Shown: piece by piece, positions 10,701-18,675 of the stretch | Layout: each line of letters begins with the position of its first letter | Numbering within the stretch: position 1 is the stretch's first letter | From: Ardenticatenaceae bacterium | GTDB lineage: Bacteria > Chloroflexota > Anaerolineae > Promineifilales > Promineifilaceae | DNA: 64,000 nucleotides | Direction of reading: 5' to 3' | Assembly: GCA_020634395.1 (NCBI GenBank) | Contig: JACKBU010000015.1 | Coordinates: 41,479 to 105,478 of the forward strand | Made by a program: the position numbers and the translations under genes | Notes under the pieces: generated by a model | Told to the model about the DNA's origin: nothing | What the model saw: the letters and a program-made list of their open reading frames with translations, nothing else | Databases searched by the model: none

Positions 10701-12918
10701 GCCAACGATGGAATTGGGTGTGGACATCTCCCAACTGAACGTCGTCAACATGCGCAACGTGCCGCCCACCCCCGCCAACTACGCCCAGCGCTCCGGACGC
10801 GCCGGGCGCAGCGGCCAACCGGCGCTGGTCTTCACCTACTGCACCACCGGTAGCCCCCATGACCAGTATTTCTTCACACAGCCTGAGCGCATGGTCGCAG
10901 GTTCGGTTACTCCACCCCGGCTGGATTTAGCCAACGAAGACCTGGTACGCTCTCATGTTCATGCCGTTTGGCTGGCAGAAACGGGCATGAGCCTGGGGTC
11001 TTCGCTTAAGGAAATCCTGGACCTGGCCGGTGATCCCCCTTCCCTGACACTGTTGCCGTCCATTCAGGATGGCATCGACAACACCTACGCACGACAGGTA
11101 GCGACCAAACGACTGCAAGCAATTCTGGCAACGGTCGAAACGGAGTTGCAGTCGGCGGACTGGTACAGTGAGGAATGGCTGCCCAAAGTGCTGCAACAAC
11201 TCGGCGACCAGTTTGTGCGCGCTTGCGACCGCTGGAAAAGCCTGTATCTGGCAGCTTTGCAGCAGCAGGCGGCGCAGCATGCCATCATGAAAGATGCCAC
11301 GCGCACGCAAAGCGAAAAGAACATCGCCAACCGCCTGCGTGCCGAAGCCGAGGCGCAGCTTAAGCTACTGACTGATAACCGCAACGTCATCCAATCCGAC
11401 TTTTACAGCTATCGCTACTTCGCCAGCGAGGGCTTTCTGCCCGGTTACAATTTCCCCCGGCTGCCGCTGTCGGCTTATCTGCCGGGCCGCCGGGGTAAAC
11501 GGCGCGACCAGGACGAATTTCTATCACGGCCTCGCTTCCTGGCTATCGCCGAGTTCGGGCCGCGCAGCGTGATTTACCATGAAGGATCGCGCTACATAAT
11601 CAACAAGGTGATTCTGCCGGTGGGTGATGAGGATGTGCTAACGACGCATGCCCAGTTATGCCCCTCTTGCGGTTATTTGCACCCGGCGCAGGATGGCGGC
11701 TTGGATTTGTGCCAGCAGTGCGGTCAGCCTCTCGACATGCCGCTGAACAACCTTTTCCGCATGCAAAATGTGGCAACGAAACGGCGGGACCGGATCAACA
11801 GTGACGAAGAAGAGCGCACGCGCATGGGCTATGAGATAAAGACGGGTGTGCGCTTTAATGCTCACGGACAGGACGCAGGCTTTCGGGTGGCGGCGGTGAA
11901 AGGAGTGGATGACTCGCCTCTATTGAAACTGACCTACGGTGATGCGGCCACGCTTTGGCGCATGAATCTGGGTTGGCGGCGGCGCGATTCCAATACACCC
12001 AACGGTTTTATGCTGGACACGGAACGAGGCTACTGGCAGAAGAACGAACAGGACCTGGATCCAGACAGCGAAGACCCCACCAGTCCGATGCAACAGCGAG
12101 TGGTGCCATTTGTGGAGGATACCCGCAACTGCCTGCTCATCGAACCGCTCTTCGCCGTGGATACCGAGACAATGGCTTCGCTGCAACCGGCGTTGAAAAC
12201 GGCCGTGCAGCTCCTCTACCAACTAGAAGACAACGAACTGGCTGCCGAACCGTTACCCACTCTGGACGAGCGCCGCCTCATCTTGCTGTACGAATCGGCC
12301 GAGGGGGGCGCGGGGGTGCTGCGCCAGTTGTTGGATGACAACACGGCCGTTTCCCGTGTGGCCGCCAAAGCGCTGGAACTGTGTCACTTCGATTTGGCGG
12401 GCGTTGACCTGCGCCGGGCTGAACGGGCCAAGGAAGATTGTGAAGCAGCCTGCTACGACTGCCTGATGAGTTACTATAACCAGATGGACCATCGCCTGCT
12501 GGACCGCCACCTGATTCGAGACATTTTGCTGCAGTTGGCCGGAAGTGTCGTGGCCTCCAGCCCAACGGCCGTTTCCCCCGCCGCGCATCTGGCCGACCTG
12601 AAAGCCTACTGTGACAGCGACCTGGAGCGGGAATGGCTGGACTTCCTCGACCAACACAACCTCCGCCTACCGGATACGGCGCAGAAATTCATCGAAAGCT
12701 GCCACACCAAGCCAGATTTCTGGTATGGGGATAGTTATACGGCCGTTTACATTGACGGCCCGGTCCACGACCACGCCGACATCCAGCAAAAAGATACGGC
12801 GGCAGCCGACTGCCTGGAACAGAACCTGGGTGTAACTGTCGTTCGTTTCCATTATCTAGCTGATTGGTTGAACATTGTAAAGCAGCACCCGGCTATATTT
12901 GGCAAAGTGGGGGAATAA
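7738..12918 (+). CDS. Giant YprA/DruE-family SF2 helicase with DUF1998 and C-terminal nuclease-like domain
   Basis: The product is 1726 residues; AAAGGGG lies 9 nt before the ATG. Domains in order: N-terminal helical region; Walker A GTGSGKS (about 115-121); DELH box (about 230-233); TSAT motif III (about 264); Cys pairs CRECG and CLHCG (about 463 and 578); helicase C with QRSGRAGRSGQ motif VI (about 1020); a third Cys cluster (about 1306-1330); DUF1998 signature ESAEGGAG (about 1518) with CEAACYDC (about 1568). The last 110 residues contain KPDFWYGDSYTAVYIDGPVHD, then a late VVRF, resembling a Vsr/DUF559-like PD-(D/E)xK fold. Size and architecture are closer to DruE of Druantia than to DrmA. 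It is the first gene of a same-strand cluster and the likely motor/effector of a phage-defence system. Biochemical role is inferred from the family. Confidence 0.85.
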   Translation: MDVFNLRHQLIDDYSTYISSFINIKDDRIQQHVQNELQAGILWPDPLIQLNPTFEPGAWIDDLVQSNVLHPVCQKIFRLKTDGHKPDSKPLRLHKHQTDAIAAAQSGDNYVLTTGTGSGKSLAYIVPIVDHVLKRGSGKGLQAIVIYPMNALANSQFNELEKFLGRGFDKPPVTFRRYTGQESSEERQKIIAHPPDILLTNYVMLELVMTRPFERDLIKAAKGLQFLVLDELHTYRGRQGADVAMLVRRVRNVCDSPNMQVVGTSATLAEGGTFTEQQDKIAAVATQLFGAPVKPQRIIGETLRRATADQALDDSAFIQALTQRLQSEALPAAAYDTFIADPLAVWIETTFGLENEPGNGRLRRAQPLSITGENGAASRLSALTGAPLDSCTRAIQQTLLAGYHAIHPETGFPAFAFRLHQFISRGDTVHASLEDPSARYITLKGQQYVPDNTRERILLPLAFCRECGQEYYVVNRRHDPHTHALIFVARELRDQTKEEDQQRGFLYRNPADPWPSDDEAIFERLPEDWIELTNAGLLRVKRHYRSKVPQTVRLNSLGQETEDGAKYNFIQSPFPFCLHCGVAYSGRERSDFGKLATLSSEGRSTATTVLSLSALRALRRDKTLEKKAKKLLSFTDNRQDASLQAGHFNDFVEVGLLRAALYRAVQQAGSSGIRHDELALKVFAALDLPTELYAVNPDVKFKQKQETEQALREVLAYRVYQDLRRGWRVTAPNLEQAGLLRIDYVSLRDLCVADAEWQNCHPALATATPEERYNVARVLLDVLRRELAIKVDYLDPTYQERIQQRSSLRLVEPWAIDEDEAMLHAAVAWPRSSRKGDYGGHLFISSRSGFGLYLRRQNTFPGYAANLKMTDTDHIIPQLFAVLAVAGLVEPVVESKTLGEPHGYQLPADGLMWLAGDGRSPFYDPVRMPRLPKTGLRTNPFFVDFYTEVATGLQDTQAREHTAQVSMEDRLEREARFRSAALPILYCSPTMELGVDISQLNVVNMRNVPPTPANYAQRSGRAGRSGQPALVFTYCTTGSPHDQYFFTQPERMVAGSVTPPRLDLANEDLVRSHVHAVWLAETGMSLGSSLKEILDLAGDPPSLTLLPSIQDGIDNTYARQVATKRLQAILATVETELQSADWYSEEWLPKVLQQLGDQFVRACDRWKSLYLAALQQQAAQHAIMKDATRTQSEKNIANRLRAEAEAQLKLLTDNRNVIQSDFYSYRYFASEGFLPGYNFPRLPLSAYLPGRRGKRRDQDEFLSRPRFLAIAEFGPRSVIYHEGSRYIINKVILPVGDEDVLTTHAQLCPSCGYLHPAQDGGLDLCQQCGQPLDMPLNNLFRMQNVATKRRDRINSDEEERTRMGYEIKTGVRFNAHGQDAGFRVAAVKGVDDSPLLKLTYGDAATLWRMNLGWRRRDSNTPNGFMLDTERGYWQKNEQDLDPDSEDPTSPMQQRVVPFVEDTRNCLLIEPLFAVDTETMASLQPALKTAVQLLYQLEDNELAAEPLPTLDERRLILLYESAEGGAGVLRQLLDDNTAVSRVAAKALELCHFDLAGVDLRRAERAKEDCEAACYDCLMSYYNQMDHRLLDRHLIRDILLQLAGSVVASSPTAVSPAAHLADLKAYCDSDLEREWLDFLDQHNLRLPDTAQKFIESCHTKPDFWYGDSYTAVYIDGPVHDHADIQQKDTAAADCLEQNLGVTVVRFHYLADWLNIVKQHPAIFGKVGE

Positions 12919-12924
12919 GATTCC

Positions 12925-13782
12925 ATGACCTTAGCAGAAGTACACGGAAAAACACCTTCTAAGAATTCTGAAGACCTCTTGACAGCGGATGTGTTCACCG
13001 CTTTCCGGTATTTACCAGCGACTCAGGGAATTTATGCTTTTTTAAGAACAGTACCTGAGCTGGAAGACAAGCTTCCGGAACCGCTGGAGAATGAAGAAGT
13101 AACGGCTACCCTTCATTTTTGGCCTCTTGGGCAGGAACGCAAACGTGAGCCAGATTTGCTCTTAGCTTTACAAATTGGGCTGCGATCCTTTTATGTTGTT
13201 GTTGAAGCAAAGTATCGTTCAGGTGCAAGTGACAAAGCCGAAAGGGAGGAAATCACGACGGACGGAAATAGTCGGAAACTTGGTAATCAGCTGGCTGATG
13301 AGCTGCGTGATCTGCACCACGGCAAATATAAAGTCTTTGATCAGGGACGACGAAAGCGGCATCTTACCCTAGAAAACGACAAAGAGGATCGGTTTGTCCT
13401 TTATTTAACTTCACATGCAATAAAACCCCAAGATGAAATCAATCGTGCGGCAAAACAATATCCTCTTGCAAAACAAAAGTTATTTTGGACAAACTGGTAT
13501 GCTGTCTATGATTATTTCATGGAACGACAAAGCAAAGATTGGCCTTTTCCCTATCGGGAAATTGTAAGCGATGCCATTTTGCTGTTGCGCAAGAAATCCT
13601 TTTCGACCTTTCAGGGATTCGACAATCTAAAACTTGCACGTGCAGACTTGGTTGGTATCAAAGGAGGTTTTTGGCAAGATGCCCCTGTTTTGGCAACTTC
13701 TTTCCAAGGGATTCACAAACCACCCAAACTATTTAATAGGCAGGAGATCGGTGGATCATTTTGGCATGAATCCATCATGTAA
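12925..13782 (+). CDS. PD-(D/E)xK nuclease-like protein
   Basis: The product is 285 residues, starting 7 nt after the helicase stop and so probably co-transcribed. The catalytic signature is visible: E75-P76-D77 followed 16 residues on by E94-A95-K96 in a hydrophobic strand (FYVVVEAKY), with an upstream SEDLLTADVF helix supplying a candidate Glu16. This order (Glu, PD, ExK) is typical of restriction-endonuclease-like folds. The C-terminal half is unassigned. The gene is visibly more AT-rich than the flanking helicases and has no ACGGCCGT, suggesting a different history. It is probably the DNA-cleaving or DNA-sensing subunit of the locus (inference). Confidence 0.7.
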   Translation: MTLAEVHGKTPSKNSEDLLTADVFTAFRYLPATQGIYAFLRTVPELEDKLPEPLENEEVTATLHFWPLGQERKREPDLLLALQIGLRSFYVVVEAKYRSGASDKAEREEITTDGNSRKLGNQLADELRDLHHGKYKVFDQGRRKRHLTLENDKEDRFVLYLTSHAIKPQDEINRAAKQYPLAKQKLFWTNWYAVYDYFMERQSKDWPFPYREIVSDAILLLRKKSFSTFQGFDNLKLARADLVGIKGGFWQDAPVLATSFQGIHKPPKLFNRQEIGGSFWHESIM

Positions 13783-13811
13783 ACCAGCACAAGTTACTGA
13801 GAGAAAATAAT

Positions 13812-14426
13812 ATGGATGATTGGAACGCTTACAAACAGATAATTACTTATATGGATCAACTCCACAAGGATATTGGTCAATTAGTTTTGCTGATTGATCA
13901 ACTCCTGGCCAAGGAATTACTCCATCCCGTTGACAGTAATAGAATAACCCGGGGACTGAGTTCGCAAACAAGAAAACCTTACAAATGGCGCATACCTTAT
14001 ATTCGCCGGGCTTTTGTGTCTAATAACGAAAAGCAAATAAGAGAATCAATATTCTATTTAATTTGGCTCAATCAAGAGGCCCCGTTTGAGTTTCCCACAA
14101 TGATCTGTGGTCGTTTTCAACATGAACCGTTGACCGAAAAGCGAATATCTGATCTCATGTACAAATCGTATCTGACCTCTCTCACCACCGGGGGCTCAAA
14201 GTGGCGATATTCCCAGGACGAAAATGGTTGGACAATCGCAACTCCTACTTTTGATTCTCGAATTCAGGAGTTTCAAGGTTATATCTTGAACTTATTTGAT
14301 CTTAAAGACAGGCAGGTGGTTGCCCAGAATGTTACTCAACCGCTATCGTCTGGCTTCAATAGGCGGTTAAGTGATTTTCTCACTATCCCAACCTACCCGT
14401 TTCCAGTACAGGTACCAAGAGAGTAA
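13812..14426 (+). CDS. Small defence-locus protein of unknown function
   Basis: The product is 204 residues, 29 nt after the nuclease gene and 6 nt before the SNF2 helicase, so part of the same transcription unit. The N-terminal 40 residues look like a long amphipathic helix (possible coiled coil). A basic patch YKWRIPYIRRAFV follows at about 57-69. No catalytic motif is visible and I do not recognise the family. Base composition is AT-rich like the preceding gene, so the two may have moved as a cassette. Position between two helicases suggests an adaptor or DNA-binding role (inference only). Confidence 0.65.
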   Translation: MDDWNAYKQIITYMDQLHKDIGQLVLLIDQLLAKELLHPVDSNRITRGLSSQTRKPYKWRIPYIRRAFVSNNEKQIRESIFYLIWLNQEAPFEFPTMICGRFQHEPLTEKRISDLMYKSYLTSLTTGGSKWRYSQDENGWTIATPTFDSRIQEFQGYILNLFDLKDRQVVAQNVTQPLSSGFNRRLSDFLTIPTYPFPVQVPRE

Positions 14427-14432
14427 ACCCGC

Positions 14433-17246
14433 ATGACCTACACAGTTGGTTCACTTGTAAAAACCCGCGGGCGCGAATGGGTGGTTTTACCCGAATCTGG
14501 TGACGATTGGCTGGTATTACGGCCGTTAGGCGGCACAGACCAGGAAATCGCCGGCGTATTCCTCCCTCTGGAAGGAAGCGATGTCCAGCCCGCCACCTTT
14601 GCCGCGCCCGATCCGCAGGACGTGGGCGACTTTCGCTCCTGCCGGATGCTGCGTGACGCTGTGCGCCTGGGCTTCCGCTCCAGTGCCGGGCCGTTCCGCT
14701 CCTTCGCGCGGCTCAACGTCGAGCCGCGCCCCTACCAGTTGGTGCCCCTGCTGATGGCCCTCAAGCTCGACCCGGTGCGCCTGCTCATCGCCGACGACGT
14801 GGGCATTGGCAAGACGGTGGAGGCGGGTGTTATTGTGCGGGAACTGCTGGACCGGGGGGAAGTGCGCCGCCTGGCTGTCCTCTGCCCGCCGCACCTGGCC
14901 GAACAGTGGCAGGGTGAATTGGCCGACAAGTTTCACATCGAGGCGGAACTGGTGCTGCCCAGCACTGTCACCCGGCTGGAGCGGGGCACGGCCGTTGGCC
15001 AATCCCTTTTCGACCTGCACCCCTTTGTTATCGTCTCCACCGAATACATCAAGTCGCCGCGCCGCCGGGAAGAGTTCATCCGCGTCTGCCCGGAACTGGT
15101 GATTGTGGACGAAGCCCATACTTGCGCCTTTTCGCCGGAGAATCGCGGCGGGCGGCATTTGCGCCACCAACTGCTGCGCGATCTGGCCGCCAAAGCCGAC
15201 CGCCACCTGATTCTGGTGACGGCCACGCCCCACAGCGGCGACGAAGGGGCGTTTCGCTCGCTGCTGGGGCTGCTGCGGCCGGATTTCCTCAACCTGCCGG
15301 AAGATTTGTCTGGACGAGCCAACGAGGCCAGACGGCGCGAGGTAGCCCAACATCTGGTGCAGCGCCGCCGGGGCGACATCCGCCAATACCTGAAAGCGGA
15401 AACCGAATTCCCGCTGCGGGAAGACGCCGAGGCTACCTATTCGCTAACGCCAGACTACAAAAAGCTGTTTAACAACCTGCTCGATTACGCCCGCGAGCGC
15501 GTGCTGGATGACAGCGGCAGCGCCCAGCGGCAGCGGGTGCGCTGGTGGTCGGCACTGGCTTTGCTGCGCAGCCTGGCTTCCAGTCCGGCGGCGGCGGCGG
15601 CCACGCTGCGCACGCGCTCCGGCACGGTGGAGGCAGAAACGGCCGTGGCCGCCGACGAAATTGGCGAACGGGCTGTGCTGGACCTGGACGACGCCGATAC
15701 CAGCGAGTTTCTGGACGTGGCCCCTGGCGGGCAGGAAGGCGAGGAACAGCCGGAGAGCGAGCGCCAACGGCTGCTGCGATTTGCCCGGCGGGCAGAGTCG
15801 CTCTTTGGCCCATCACAAGACGCCAAGTTGGACGGCGTTATTACCCTGGTGAAGCAGCTGTTGAAAGACGGTTTCCAGCCGATTCTCTTCTGCCGCTTCA
15901 TCCCCACGGCCGAATACGTGGCCGACCAACTGCGGCAGGCGCTGCCCAATAAAGTGGAAGTAACGGCCGTTACTGGTACCCTCCCCCCCGCCGAACGAGA
16001 AAACCGCGTCGCACAGTTGGGCCAGCATGAGCAGCGCGTTCTGGTGGCCACCGACTGCCTGAGCGAGGGCATCAACTTGCAGCAGTATTTCAACGCGGTG
16101 GTTCACTACGATTTGAGCTGGAACCCCACCCGCCACGAACAGCGCGAAGGGCGTGTGGACCGCTATGGGCAGGCCAGCCCAACCGTGCGCACCCTCACCT
16201 ATTATGGCGTAGACAACCAGATTGACGGGATTGTGCTGGATGTGCTGCTGCGCAAGCACCAGACCATTCGCAGTTCTTTGGGCATTTCTGTGCCGCTGCC
16301 GGGCAATACCAACGACGTGGTGAAGGCGCTGATGGAAGGCATGATGCTGCGCGGCAGCAAGGTGGAATCGCAGCAGTTGGCCTTTGAGTTCATGAATACC
16401 CAGGCGCAAAATCTACACGCCCAATGGGACAACGTGGCCAACAAAGAGAAGGTCTCGCGCACGATGTTTGCCCAGCACAGCCTGGACGTGAGCGAAGTGG
16501 CGCGGGAATGGCAGGCGGTACGCGAAGCGATCGGCACGGCCGTTGACGTGCAGCGTTTTGTCAGCGACGTGGTACGGACAGAAGGCGGGCATTTGAACCC
16601 GCAGCGCGGGCAGATGGAGATTCAGTTTCCCGATAAAGCGGCGCTGCGCGACCTGATCGGCGGCCAGGAAAAGCTGACGGCGCGTTTTGAACTGCCGGTC
16701 GCCGATAACGTGACGTACCTCAGCCGCACACATCCGGTGGTGGAAGGGCTGGCGGCCTATACGATGGACACGGCTTTGGACCCGTTGCTGGACAGCGCCG
16801 CCAAGCGCGCCGGGGTGATTCGCACCCAGGCGGTGCAGCAGGCCACCACGCTGCTTTTGCTGCGCTGCCGCTATCATATCGTCACGCGCAAAGAGGGCGC
16901 GGAGATTCCGCTGCTGGCGGAAGAGGCGCAGGTGGTGGGTTTTACCGGCCGGGCGGAGCAGCCGCACTGGTTGGATGCGGCCGTTACCGAAACCCTGCTG
17001 CAAGCCACCCCGGCTGCCAACGTGTCGCCCGCTCAGGCGGCGCAGATGATGAGCCGCGCCGTGGCGCAATTGGCTGTTTTGCAGCCCGCCCTGAGCGAGA
17101 TCGCCGAACGGCGCGGGCAGGAACTGCTGGAAGCCCACCGCCGGGTGCGGGCGGCCGCCCGCCAAACCGGCGTACGTTACAGCGTGCAACCGCAGCTTCC
17201 GCCGGATGTATTGGGCGTCTACATCCTATTGCCGGTCATAAATTGA
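14433..17246 (+). CDS. SNF2-family helicase/ATPase, DISARM DrmD-like
   Basis: The product is 937 residues. The N-terminal 90 residues form a small beta-rich domain, followed by a SNF2 core: Walker A DDVGIGKT (about 120-127), DEAH box (about 226-229), VTATPHSG motif III, helicase C with ATDCLSEGINLQ (about 537) and QREGRVDRYGQ motif VI (about 570). The last 300 residues are helical and uncharacterised. The N-terminal module plus RapA/HepA-like SNF2 core and length match the DrmD helicase of class 1 DISARM. It sits directly between the small unknown gene and the glycosylase-like gene with gaps of 6-7 nt, so one operon is likely. It is expected to translocate on double-stranded DNA and help tell foreign from self DNA. 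Confidence 0.85.
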   Translation: MTYTVGSLVKTRGREWVVLPESGDDWLVLRPLGGTDQEIAGVFLPLEGSDVQPATFAAPDPQDVGDFRSCRMLRDAVRLGFRSSAGPFRSFARLNVEPRPYQLVPLLMALKLDPVRLLIADDVGIGKTVEAGVIVRELLDRGEVRRLAVLCPPHLAEQWQGELADKFHIEAELVLPSTVTRLERGTAVGQSLFDLHPFVIVSTEYIKSPRRREEFIRVCPELVIVDEAHTCAFSPENRGGRHLRHQLLRDLAAKADRHLILVTATPHSGDEGAFRSLLGLLRPDFLNLPEDLSGRANEARRREVAQHLVQRRRGDIRQYLKAETEFPLREDAEATYSLTPDYKKLFNNLLDYARERVLDDSGSAQRQRVRWWSALALLRSLASSPAAAAATLRTRSGTVEAETAVAADEIGERAVLDLDDADTSEFLDVAPGGQEGEEQPESERQRLLRFARRAESLFGPSQDAKLDGVITLVKQLLKDGFQPILFCRFIPTAEYVADQLRQALPNKVEVTAVTGTLPPAERENRVAQLGQHEQRVLVATDCLSEGINLQQYFNAVVHYDLSWNPTRHEQREGRVDRYGQASPTVRTLTYYGVDNQIDGIVLDVLLRKHQTIRSSLGISVPLPGNTNDVVKALMEGMMLRGSKVESQQLAFEFMNTQAQNLHAQWDNVANKEKVSRTMFAQHSLDVSEVAREWQAVREAIGTAVDVQRFVSDVVRTEGGHLNPQRGQMEIQFPDKAALRDLIGGQEKLTARFELPVADNVTYLSRTHPVVEGLAAYTMDTALDPLLDSAAKRAGVIRTQAVQQATTLLLLRCRYHIVTRKEGAEIPLLAEEAQVVGFTGRAEQPHWLDAAVTETLLQATPAANVSPAQAAQMMSRAVAQLAVLQPALSEIAERRGQELLEAHRRVRAAARQTGVRYSVQPQLPPDVLGVYILLPVIN

Positions 17247-17253
17247 GAGAGTT

Positions 17254-18003
17254 ATGACGATGATAGAAGAGATTGCTCAGCTCCAAACACTTCTTAAAAC
17301 GGTTGAGCCTTACCCGGCGGGAACGTGTCCTGTGCCTGACATGGTCTTGGGCACTGCCTTTTTCCCTGGCGGCCAGGGTTTGTGGTACGGGTCGTCGCAG
17401 ACGGAAACACCTGTGTTTCCCGCCAGGGAGATCATGATAGTTGGCCAGGACTACTACACGGTCTGTGCTTATAAAAAAGTGCTGAAAAAAAGTCGGGATG
17501 GCGATGCACATCCAGAAGGAGAAACGAAAACCTGGGTTCATTTATGCAACTTTCTAAAAGAAGTTGACCTTTTACCCAAGGACTGTTTCTTTACAAATCT
17601 GTTTATGGGTCTGCGCACAGTGGGAAAATCAACCGGCAAATTTCCTGGCGCAAAGGATGCAGGGTTTGTGGCGCGCTGTCTAGACTTTTTCGAGATGCAG
17701 GTGAGGGTACAGCAGCCGAAGCTTATTCTCACCCTGGGCAGTATTGTGCCCCGCTACATTGCCCGTCGGGCCGAAAAGCTTAGTCTATGGCGTAGGTTCC
17801 AGACACTGACTGAAATTGATGCGTGCGGACCTGTCGTCCATCCAGTGTCGTTTCAGGGTGTGCCCCAACATCAGTGTGCCGTTGTGGCCTTAACGCATCC
17901 CACTATGCGTCCTGTCAATGTCAGGCGGCGGCGGTATCGGGGCGAACAGGGAAATGAGGCTGAGATCAGGATGGTGCAAGAAGGGTTAGCCGCCGTTGCT
18001 TAG
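17254..18003 (+). CDS. Uracil-DNA glycosylase superfamily-like protein
   Basis: The product is 249 residues, starting 7 nt after the SNF2 gene behind GAGAG. It shows the layout of the UDG fold: IMIVGQDYYT (about 58-67) in the place of motif A (GE/GQ-D-P), a central PKLILTLGSIVPRYI strand-helix (about 155-169), and ALTHPTMRPVN (about 206-216) in the place of the HPS-x-x-N motif B loop. No 4Fe-4S Cys set is seen, so it is not a standard family 4 enzyme. It may remove uracil or a modified base from phage DNA, or only bind it. A UDG-like protein in a helicase-methylase locus is unusual. Fold assignment is by motif recognition only. Confidence 0.6.
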   Translation: MTMIEEIAQLQTLLKTVEPYPAGTCPVPDMVLGTAFFPGGQGLWYGSSQTETPVFPAREIMIVGQDYYTVCAYKKVLKKSRDGDAHPEGETKTWVHLCNFLKEVDLLPKDCFFTNLFMGLRTVGKSTGKFPGAKDAGFVARCLDFFEMQVRVQQPKLILTLGSIVPRYIARRAEKLSLWRRFQTLTEIDACGPVVHPVSFQGVPQHQCAVVALTHPTMRPVNVRRRRYRGEQGNEAEIRMVQEGLAAVA

Positions 18004-18029
18004 CCGTGCAGAGAGGCGAAAAGGCGAGA

Positions 18030-18353
18030 TTATACTGTGTCGATGCCCAATGAAAAGCAGAGCGCTTCTTCTACGGCCTGTATTTTCTCAGGTGATAGGA
18101 TGGTGAGCAGTGGGCCAATGTTGGCTTTGGGAATAGTCTGGAGGTTATCGAGGTTGACAGCACAAACTTCAAGCACACCATCAACTTCAGGGGTCAGAAC
18201 TACTTCGGTGGGGATGTCTCGGATAGTTGTGGTCAGCGGGGCAACCGTGATGCCGGTCAGCACCGGAATGGCTGAATCTCGGGTTAGAATGAGCACGGGG
18301 CGGCGTTTGTCTGGCTGCCGAAAGGTGTACCAGCGAATCTCCCCGCGGTTCAT
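18030..18353 (-). CDS. MazF/PemK-family toxin endoribonuclease
   Basis: The product is about 107 residues from ATG 18353; the frame extends 5 codons further but this ATG overlaps the antitoxin stop as ATGA. The N-terminus NRGEIRWYTF, then RRPVLILTRD and the TVAPLTTTIRD strand are classic for MazF/PemK toxins, which cleave mRNA at short sequences. The C-terminal KANIGPLLTILS helix is also typical. It lies on the opposite strand, convergent with the glycosylase-like gene, inside the defence cluster. Confidence 0.85.
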   Translation of the reverse strand: MNRGEIRWYTFRQPDKRRPVLILTRDSAIPVLTGITVAPLTTTIRDIPTEVVLTPEVDGVLEVCAVNLDNLQTIPKANIGPLLTILSPEKIQAVEEALCFSLGIDTV

Positions 18354-18589
18354 GAGTTGGCCTCCCAAACCTGCTCCTCTTGCCAGATGTCGAATTCGTC
18401 CGGAGTCAGCGGATGGCGTTCGTAACCGGACCGGTGCTGCTGCTCTAGCAAGTGCACCTGCCGCTGTTTGAGGGCGCTTTCCAGGGCATCACGCATGAAG
18501 GCGGAACGGTTGGTTCCCAACTCTTCAACCAGTGTGTCGACTTGGGCCAACAATGCTTCATCAATAGTCATTTGCACAGTTTTCATCAT
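18350..18589 (-). CDS. Ribbon-helix-helix antitoxin partner of the MazF-like toxin
   Basis: The product is about 79 residues. I chose ATG 18589 because GAGGTG lies 7 nt upstream (18597-18602). The N-terminus MTIDEALLAQVDTLVEELG followed by NRSAFMRDAL has the strand-helix-helix pattern of RHH repressors. The acidic C-terminus (DEFDIWQEEQVWE) should wrap the toxin. It overlaps the toxin by 4 nt and probably represses the pair. Confidence 0.8.
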   Translation of the reverse strand: MMKTVQMTIDEALLAQVDTLVEELGTNRSAFMRDALESALKQRQVHLLEQQHRSGYERHPLTPDEFDIWQEEQVWEANS

Positions 18590-18675
18590 GAGTATGCACC
18601 TCAATCGCTATTAAAATAGGGATAACTATCCATAGTATAGGCCATATCCCGGCTGTTAACAATGAGGATGTGTTT

